64,000 nucleotides of DNA from Dipteris shenzhenensis (lineage: Eukaryota; Polypodiophyta; Polypodiopsida; Gleicheniales): assembly GCA_047967505.1 (NCBI GenBank), contig CM106538.1, one strand, 5' to 3'. The notes beneath the pieces are model-generated. The model did no database searches. It was not told where the DNA came from and saw nothing but the letters and a program-made list of their open reading frames with translations. Both the position numbers and the translations under genes were made by a program. This document shows positions 56,646-64,000 of the stretch, piece by piece; position 1 is the first letter of the stretch, and every line of letters starts with the position of its first letter.

Positions 56646-57180
56646 TGCCATTCTCCATGTGGGATTGTGGAGAATGGCATTGGTGCCATTCTCTATGTGA
56701 ATTCGGCTTTCCTATGGAGAATTGCACATCCCATTTTTGAAAAGGGGAATGGCACCAGTGCCATTCTCCCCATGCATTGACTTGAGAAAAACATTTGTCT
56801 TCATAAGAGGAGAACAGACTAGTGCCATTCTTCCTTTGGAAGACAAAATTTTGACTTGGGACTTTGCCTTGGGAGAATGCCAATGGTGCCATGCTCCCTT
56901 TGCAAAGCCAAAATTTTATATTAGGACATTGCAATGGGAGAATAGCACTGATGCCATTCTCCCTTTATGAAGGCAAACTTTGAATCAAGACATTGCATTG
57001 GGAGACTGGCACTCGTGCCATTTTCCCTTTGCAAAGCCAAGATTCTAAATCGTGACATTGCAATGGGAGAATGGCACTAGTGCCATGCTATCTTTGTGAA
57101 GTAGAAATTTTGAATCACGACATTGCATGGGGAGAATGGCATAGCCAAAGTTTTGAATCGAGACATTGCAACGGGAGAAT
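56631..57180. repeat. palindromic satellite, 65-bp tandem form
   Basis: The 26-bp core has arms GGAGAATGGCAC and GTGCCATTCTCC around 2 bp; the first copy at 56631-56656 is a perfect palindrome. Cores start at about 56631, 56669, 56744, 56809, 56872, 56937, 57001, 57066, 57131 (half) and 57174 (half), so from 56744 the period is 63-65 bp. The spacer is also conserved (CCTTTGCAAAGCCAAAATTT, TGAATC.GGACATTGCAATG). Repeated peptides in any frame are by-products of the repeat. Confidence 0.92.
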
Positions 57181-58045
57181 GGCAGTGGTGCAAATTTAAA
57201 ATTTTAAATCTTTGGCTTTGTAATAGGAAAATCATTCTCCCATTGGAAAATGGAGAATGGCATTCTCCCAATGGAATGTCCTGATTCAAAATTTTGGCTT
57301 CACAAAGGTAGAAGGGCACCAATGACATTCTCCCATTGGAATTAGTGGAATGTCAATCTATAGGTTTAGTTTGTCTAGATTACCACTAGCGGAGAATGGC
57401 AGTGATGCCAATCTCATGCTGGCAACTACATAATGACACTGAGATCATCAAACTCACATGTGGAATGGAATCAGACACCACTCTCCTATGATCACAGTCT
57501 TTGCTCTATAGAGTTCATATGGATTTGTGTCAATCTCTGTGGAGAATGGCAGTGGTGCCAATCTCATACCATGAACTGAAAACATGCACAAGGAATCCTA
57601 AACTCACATGTGCATTTGCACTTTTGCCATTATCCTACTGTAGCCAATAAAATTAGTGGAATGTCAATCTATAGGTTTAGTTTGTCTAGATTACCACTAG
57701 CAGATAATGGCAATGATGCCAATCTCATGCTGGCACCTACATAATGACATTGAGATCATCAAACTCACATGTGTCATTTTGACTCTGTGAAGCCATTTTA
57801 ACTCTATGAAGCCAAAACTTTGAATCTGGGAGACTGGCACTAGTGCCATTTCCCCTTTGCACAGCCAAGATTTGAATCAGGAAATCACAATGGGAGAATG
57901 GCACTGGTGCCATTCCCCCTTTGCAAAGCCAAAGTTTTGAATTGGGACATTGCAATGGGAGAATGGAAGTGGAGCAAATTTAAAAATTTTTAGCTTTGTA
58001 AAATGGGGAGATTGGAGGATGGCAGTAGTGCCATTCTCCCATTGC
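57181..58045. repeat. palindromic satellite, mixed 65-bp and 311-bp forms with an inverted unit
   Basis: Around 57240-57350 the 65-bp spacer appears inverted (CAAAATTTTGGCTTCACAAAGG). A longer unit starting ATTAGTGGAATGTCAATCTA occurs at 57341 and 57652 (311-bp offset), each with two diverged cores (GGAGAATGGCAGTGRTGCCAATCTC type). The 65-bp form returns at 57829, 57892, 57957 and 58014, the last two more diverged. Confidence 0.9.
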
Positions 58046-58072
58046 AATGCCAGAACTTGAGACCATAGACTT

Positions 58073-58081
58073 TGTGTGTGC

Positions 58082-58118
<37 letters not shown>
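58073..58118. repeat. (TG)n microsatellite
   Basis: A TG run with one CATA interruption directly abuts the right end of the satellite array at 58045-58072. Confidence 0.95.
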
Positions 58119-58120
<2 letters not shown>

Positions 58121-58180
58121 CGTGGTATTCATTTGAAACCATACACTATTTTACTTCCATTTATTCATATATGTGTTAAA

Positions 58181-58990
58181 GTTGATCGATATTACTTTAT
58201 GAAACCTAGCTCGTTATGTGACTTTATTCACGTTAGTTTGGTTATGCTAGGTTGGTTAAGTTACAAATTTTTAAGGTTCAAGTAATGTAAAATTCGGTTA
58301 GAGTATGTTTTTCTTGATCAAGGTCCAAGTAATGTAAAATTTTAAGGTGTAGATTGAATTAGTTGACGAGAATGTGATTTTTCTCCATGTAAAAAAAATT
58401 GTAATCATGCTCATCATTAGATCGCAAGCTATGGATTTCTTAAAGGAAGATGAGAATAGGTTAAATAAAAGGCATGAGGACAATGTAAAAAAGGAAGAAA
58501 ATGAGCGTGGACAATTTAAAATAGAAATAAAAGAAATGCATAGTTTAGATATGTTAAATAAAAGAAATTCATAGGTTAAGTATCTTAAACAAAATATATG
58601 CATAGGCTAAATAAAAGAAATATGTTAAATAAAAGAAATGCATAGGTTAAGTATGTTAAACAAGATATATGCATAGGCTAAATAAAAGAAATATGTTAAA
58701 TAAAAGACAAGCATAAGCTAAATACTTGATCGATATTACTTCAGTTGTGTGAGTTCTTTCATGTTAGCTTAGTTATGCTTTGGAAGCTTCCGAAGTAAAG
58801 GTCCAATAAAAGTAAATTTTTAAGTTGCAGACTAAATTAGTTGACGAGCGTCCGATTTTCTCTACATTTAATAAAAAAATATCGGCTTTGGAAGCATTAG
58901 ATTGCAAGCATAGGTTAAAATAAAAGGAGTGCATAGGTGGAAGAAAAGGAGTGGCATAGATTAAATAGGTGGAAGAAAAATAGCGGCATA
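58181..58990. repeat. diverged ~540-bp direct duplication and a 71-bp tandem repeat
   Basis: TTGATCGATATTACTT, then GTTAG.TTAGTTATGCT, AAGGTCCAA.AAAGTAAA and ATTAGTTGACGAG occur from 58181 and again from 58725. Between them a 71-bp unit (AAAGAAATGCATAGGTTAAG, ATATATGCATAGGCTAAAT) is repeated about 2.3 times at 58551-58715. Confidence 0.8.
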
Positions 58991-59283
58991 GATTAAATAG
59001 TTGGAAGAAAAGCTTCAGGGGGACCTTTTGTGACCCCAAAATGTCCCTTGATGCTTTTAATTATACTTTTAAAATTGCATTCAAAATCGATTCAGATATT
59101 ATAAAACATTAGTAGCATTAGAAATAGATCCAAAAGACAAACTTGGTGTAGATGAACTACTACTACCCATGGTCTAGACATCTAGATGCATAATATGCTA
59201 AGATAATGTATAGAAAAGGAGCGGATGAAGGGAAGAAAAGGAGCTTCAAAGATTAAATAGCTTCACACACCAAACACTATTTG

Positions 59284-60200
59284 TGTGTGGGATGGAGATG
59301 GCATAGAACTGCTCCAAAAGATTCTCTACAAGAATATACCAAACTCTTACTTTCTATGTGGGTTGGGTAGACACTTTATTAAGGAATGTCCCTCCTAGAA
59401 TAGTCATATAAAGGAAAAAGAAGAGGAATAGTCATATAAAGAAAAAAGAAGAGGAAAAAGAATAGTCAAGACAAATTTTCATTCCTAAGTGTATACATTC
59501 AAGGAACATTAAACGACCTAAAACCACAAAATTTTAGAAGATGGTTGTGTGCTAGAGCACTCAATCCTGATTTCTTATCTCTTCATAGAAAGTCAAAGTA
59601 GGAGGCCTAAAAATAAGGTGGCAACTTAACTAGATTGATGACAAGAGAGTGTGGGTCTATATAGAACACAAAGAGGGTAGAGGGGGTGCAGCTTTGGGCA
59701 TTGCTAGAATCAAGAAATAGGGGGGTTCTAACCAGCTTTTATTGCAATGCAGTAGGAATAGAATTCATTAACCCCTACCTAGCATGCCAAATGTTTTTAG
59801 TCTATGTGCCTAACTCCGCAAGAGATAGAGCACTCCTTTAGAGTGGTAAGATTCTTCTTGAGACAATACTATTCTTTCGGGAGATTTTAATATGGTCGAA
59901 GGCAGAAGGGATAGATGGAACACAATAGGTAATGTCATAAGGCGGAGTGAGTTCACCACTTGAATAGCCTCAAGGATCAAGATGTCTTGATTGATACCTA
60001 AGAGGACACGTCTTCACCTAGACAAAATTCAGATAGGTCATTTCCACAGAAAAGCTCAGTTGGATAGAGCTTATTTCTCTAGAAGGATTTTGGTTGACAC
60101 CACTACTTTAACATCCCTCTTGTTCTCTGATCATAAGCCAATTTTAATATCCCTTGAGAAGGGTATAGTGAGGATTCTTAGATCCTAGTTTAATGACAAT
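59284..60200 (+). pseudogene. LINE ORF1 knuckle and ORF2 endonuclease, copy C
   Basis: DGIELLQKILYKNIPNSYFL plus CGLGRHFIKECPS corresponds residue by residue to copy A (DGATLIQKVFYKNIPNS); the first Cys of the knuckle is now Tyr. From about 59640 an L1-type apurinic endonuclease follows in broken frames: RGGAALGIARIKK, then SGDFNMVEGRRDRWN at 59873-59920 (the GDFN catalytic motif) and QLDRAYFSRRIL with FSDHKPILISLE at 60120-60155 (the SDH motif). Many stops and frameshifts lie between. Reverse transcriptase is absent. This is the longest of the three related fragments and links ORF1 and endonuclease in one element. Confidence 0.8.
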
Positions 60201-61220
60201 GATTTTAAAAGGTTACATTAAAAAAAAGTGCATAGGTAGGATAGGTTAAATCTATTAAACTTGTTAAATTTGTTTTTTAACGAAATGCAAAAGGTTAAAC
60301 TAATGAAGGTAAAAAATTAAAAAACCCTAGTACCTTCTCTTTCATTTCGCTCATTGCCCTATGTTGATCGCCTCGTATGCCGTGCTGTAGATCTCCTCGT
60401 GCACATAGATTCCTCAAGCGTAGCTTTTCCTCACAATCTCCTCGTGCGTAGCTTTTCCTCAAGGCTCTCATAGAGTCTGAGCGGAGACTCAAGGAGTGGT
60501 CGGCGCTTCGTTCGTGGACGCCTCCTTAAAGAAGAGAAAATCGGCCTGCCTCGTTCTTGCAAGATTGAATATTCTGGTTGCCTTCCCTTTTTGTGGCGCT
60601 TCGTTCGTAGTCGACAATGAGTCTGAGTCCATCACGGGTATCTCTCTTCTCTCTTTCTTTCAACAACGATAATCTTTTGATGGTTTCTAAGAGTGTTCCA
60701 TCTCTATCTGCGCAACCCTCCTGTTATCTTGTTGCATCGATGGTGGAGGAGGAAGCCAAATTGCAAGAAAGAAAGCAAAAAATCAGAAAATTTCTCATGC
60801 TATCGAATTGATTGAGCGTCAGTTGTGTTGTTTCCTTCCAGCTCCATTAACTTCACAGCTCCGGTGGAGTTCAGGCTGTCGAGCCATTGGTTGCCTTCTA
60901 GAATTTCATCTTTTTTGACATGCATCGGCTGGATAAACGTGGATGCACAAATGTAAGCTTTGCCTATGCTCAAACGACCATCAAGCTCCGTGCGACCTCC
61001 TCGATTCTGCCCCTACCTCAAGACTCTATGTGCGAGCTGTGGTGAGTAAAACTATGAGACTCTGAGACTCCTCTCCAATTCTACTAAATTGAAATGATTT
61101 GTTTGGAATGAATAGAAAGTGAATGAGGGAAAGGCATCAATTGAAATGAGAGAAAAGGTCTTGATTTGTCTGAAATGTAGATTTGAAAGTTAAAAGTGAT
61201 AGTTTGAAACTACTAAATAA
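60201..61220. other. island between satellite arrays, no gene recognised
   Basis: 60.33-61.07 kb is GC-richer. ATCTCCTCGTGC and GTAGCTTTTCCTCA words are locally duplicated (60388-60460). A frame at 60617-60811 (MSLSPSRVSLFSLSFNN...) is unrecognised; it and the CTTCGTTCG words could be leader sequence of an unseen gene, but nothing supports an exon chain. Confidence 0.4.
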
Positions 61221-61948
61221 TTCAAAATTTGAAATATAGCTCTTCCTACCATTGTTCCCTTTTGAATTTTGGATATATAGAGTGGCACTTATGCCATTCT
61301 CTCCAATATTAAATTTAAATTCACATTCATATTGATATTTTTAATTTCAATTTGTATTTCAAATTGAAATTATTCTTTTGAAATTGTATTTCAAACCTAA
61401 ATTCTAGTTTTCAAATTTTGATTTCAAGTTAAACTTCAATCTCAATTTTGATTTTCATGATTGAATGGCAAATTTAGAGATTGAAATTCTAATTTTAAGT
61501 GGAGAATGGCACCAGTGCCATTCTCCAAGACCTCATAAGAAGTCCTTGAGAGTGGCACTAGTGCTAATATCCCTTGAGATTAATAAAATTTTGAAATATA
61601 GCTCTTCCTGCCATTGTTCCCTTTTGAATTTTGGATATATAGGGTGGCACTTATGCCATTCTCTCCAATATTAAATTTAAATTGAAATTCATATTGATAT
61701 TTTTAATTTTAATTTGTATTTCAAATTGAAATTATTCTGTTTGAAATTGTATTTCAAAACCGAAATTCTAGTTTTCAAATTTTGATTTCAAGTTAAACTT
61801 CAATCTCAATTTTGATTTTCATGATTGAATGGCAAATTTAGAGATTGAAATTCTAATTTTAAATTATGGAGAATGGCACCAGTGCCATTCTCCAAGACCT
61901 CATAAGAAGTCCTTGAGAGTGGCACTAGTGCTAATATCCCTTGAGATA
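61221..61948. repeat. palindromic satellite, two 362-bp units
   Basis: TTGAAATATAGCTCTTCCT recurs with a 362-bp offset (61229 and 61591). Each unit holds a perfect GGAGAATGGCAC/GTGCCATTCTCC palindrome (61501-61526 and 61868-61893), a weaker GAGTGGCAC..ATGCCATTCTCT copy and a GAGAGTGGCACTAGTGCTAA copy, embedded in very AT-rich AAATTGAAATT-type sequence. The two units are nearly identical, so this duplication is younger than the rest of the array. Confidence 0.93.
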
Positions 61949-64000
61949 AATTGAAAGACTTGCAACACTAGTCAAGATTTATGTGTAAGATTTGGTACCA
62001 AAATAAAAAATATCAATGATACACTACCAATAAAATCAATGGAATGCCAATCTACATGTTGAGTTGTGCAGATTTCCATGGGGATCTACATAATGGAACT
62101 TAGATCCCCAAACTCACATGTGTATTGGAACCTGGCACCATTCTCCTATGATCACTGGAATACCCCTCCTATAATAGTAGGGTAAACAACTGTACCAAGG
62201 GAGAATGGTAGTGGTGCCAATCTCTTATTGGGCCCTAGAAAATGGCACTGAGAAGCCTAAACTCACATGCCATTCTTCTATGTTCCACCGGTGGAGAATG
62301 GTAGTGGTGCCATTCTCTAAAACATGCACAAGGAATCCTAAACTCACATGTGCATTGGCACTTTTGCCATTATCCTACTGCAGCCAATAAAATTAGTGGA
62401 ATGTCAATCTATAGGTTTAGTTTGTCTAGATTACCACTAGTGGAGAATGGCAGTGATGCCAATCTCATGCAAGCACCTACATAATGACACTAAGATCAAC
62501 AAACTCACATGTGGATTGGAATCGGACACCATTCTCCTATGATCACTGGAATACCCCACCTAGAATAGTAGGGTAAACATTTGTACAAGTGGAGAATGGC
62601 AGGGTGCCAATCTATTATTAGGCCCTAGAAAATGGCATTGAGAAGCCTAAACTCACATGTGCATGCTTCTCAATGCCATTTTCTAGGGCCTAATAAGACA
62701 TTGGCACCACTGGAGAATGGATTTGTGTCAATCTTTGTGGAGAATGCCACCAATGGAGAATGGCACTGGTGCCAATCTCATACCAAGACCTTAAAAATGG
62801 CACAAGGAATCCTATACTCACATGTGCATTGGCACTTTTGCCATTATACTACTACAGCCAATAAAATTTGTGGAATCTCAATCTACAAGTTTAGTTTATC
62901 TAGACTACCACCAGTGGAGAATTGAAGTGATGCCAATCTCATGTAGGCAACTACATAATGATACTGAGATCCTCAAACTCACATGTGGATTAGAATCGGG
63001 CACCATTCTCCTATGATCCTTGGAATACCCCTCTTAGAATATTAGGTAAACATTTGTCCAAGCGGAGAATGGCAGTGGTGCCAATCTCTTATTAGGCCCT
63101 AGAAAATGGCATCGTGAAGCTAAACTCACATGTGCAGCCAATAAAATTAGTGGAATGTCAATCTATAGGTTTAGTTTGTGTAGATTACCACTAGTGGAGA
63201 AGCCTAAACTCACATGTGCATTCTTCTATGTAGTGATCACCGTCTCCACTATGTAGATATCATATGGAATTGTGTCAATCTCTATGGAGAATGGCAGTGG
63301 TACCAATCTCATACCATGACCTGAAAACATGCACAAGGAATCCTAAACTCACATGTGCATTGGCACTACCACTAGTGGAGAATGGCAGTGATGCCAATCT
63401 CATGCTGGCAACTACATAATGACAATGAGATCATCAAACTCACATGTGCATTGAAACTTTTGCCATTATCCTATTGCAGCCAATAAAATTAGTGGAATGT
63501 CAATCTACAGCCTTTAGTTTGTCTAGATTACCACTAGTGGAGAATGGCACTGATGCCAATGTCATGCTGGCAACTACATAATGACACTGAGATCATCAAA
63601 CTCACATGTGGAATGGAATCGGACATTACTCTCCTATGATCACTGGAATACCCCTCCTAGAATAGTACGGTAAACATTTGTACAAGTGGAGAATGGCAAT
63701 GGTGCCAATCTCTTATTAGGCCTTAGAAAATGGCATTGAGAAGCCTAAACTCACATGTGCATTCTTCCATGTAGTGATCACAGTCTCCACTGTGTAGAGA
63801 TCATATGGAATTGTGACAATCTCTATGGAGAATGCCACCAGTGGAGAATGGCAGTGGTGCCAATCTCACATGTGGAATACCCCTATGATCCTTGGAATAC
63901 CCCTCCTAGAATAATAGGGTAAACATTTGTACAAGTGGAGAATGGCAATGGTCCCAATCTCTCATTAGGCCCTAGAAAATTGCACTGTGAAGCCTAAACT
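61949..64000. repeat. palindromic satellite, irregular higher-order form running off the right edge
   Basis: The landmark GCCAATAAAATTAGTGG followed by AATGTCAATCTA recurs at about 62383, 62858, 63138 and 63479 (spacing 475, 280, 341). It is interleaved with CAAACTCACATGTG, CATTCTCCTATGATCACTGG, TAGTAGGGTAAACATTTGTA and AGGCCCTAGAAAATGGCA blocks. Around twenty cores of the GGAGAATGGCAGTGGTGCCA type are present. The same blocks occur at 57341-57780. No array end is seen before base 64000. Confidence 0.92.

Noticed and set aside
56631-58045. CRISPR-like array of palindromic repeats with spacers
   Set aside because: The spacers are themselves repeated and near-identical, unit sizes vary, there are no cas genes, and the surroundings are plant nuclear DNA. 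This is satellite DNA.

Overview
This window looks like a gene-poor stretch of nuclear DNA from a land plant with a large, repeat-rich genome. The reasons are one clear plant-type intron-containing gene, Copia elements primed by initiator-Met tRNA, L1-type LINE fragments, a CACTA remnant, long TG/CA and GA/CT microsatellites, and AT-rich spacers without genes. There are no operons, rRNA or tRNA genes, or CRISPR arrays. The clade cannot be fixed from sequence alone. A fern, lycophyte or gymnosperm would fit the repeat load and the unusual transposase at 53-56 kb, but that is inference.

Layout. 1-1.7 kb: CpG-richer DNA with the possible 5' end of a minus-strand gene running off the left edge (1-320). 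2-7.4 kb: AT-rich spacer with SINE-like fragments and a decayed LINE ORF1 piece (5.4-5.7 kb, minus). 7.4-11.7 kb: a probable gag-only LTR element. 12.6-15.8 kb: a gag-only, minus-strand Copia derivative whose 5' LTR is cut off against the 3' end of a CACTA transposon. 17.1-17.7 kb: a second LINE fragment. 19.2-19.85 kb: local satellite plus a dispersed repeat. 21.4-21.8 kb: TG/GCAT simple sequence and a hairpin. 22.1-24.5 kb: a plus-strand Copia pol pseudogene. 24.8-30.3 kb: a structurally complete minus-strand Copia element with both LTRs, primer site, purine tract and a perfect 5-bp target duplication (AGTGC), but with dead coding regions.

32.4-35.1 kb is the only confident host gene: a two-exon RING-CH (RINGv) protein of 253 residues with one C-terminal membrane segment. 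38.2-40.3 kb is a compact 2.1-kb LTR element (LTRs about 293 bp, target duplication CATCA) that keeps only a double zinc knuckle. 40-51.7 kb is mostly unassigned spacer with microsatellites, short tandem duplications and a diverged 566-bp tandem duplication.

51.8-64 kb is the most unusual part. A truncated Copia RNase H ends abruptly near 52.4 kb. It is followed by three copies of a short palindrome and then by a decayed, multi-part minus-strand gene (53.0-56.3 kb) resembling a DDE-type transposase. Immediately upstream of that gene begins a satellite family built on a 26-bp near-palindrome: 12-bp arms GGAGAATGGCAC / GTGCCATTCTCC around 2 bp. It occurs in roughly forty copies, in 65-bp, about 311-bp and 362-bp formats, on both sides of a LINE-containing island and up to the right edge. 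I read this as a candidate DNA transposon lineage whose terminal-region motif has been amplified into satellite DNA. The link between transposase and satellite is inference from adjacency and motif form.

Apart from the RING-CH gene, nothing here forms a working pathway. The genes are mobile-element remains in different states of decay, several of them nested or joined.
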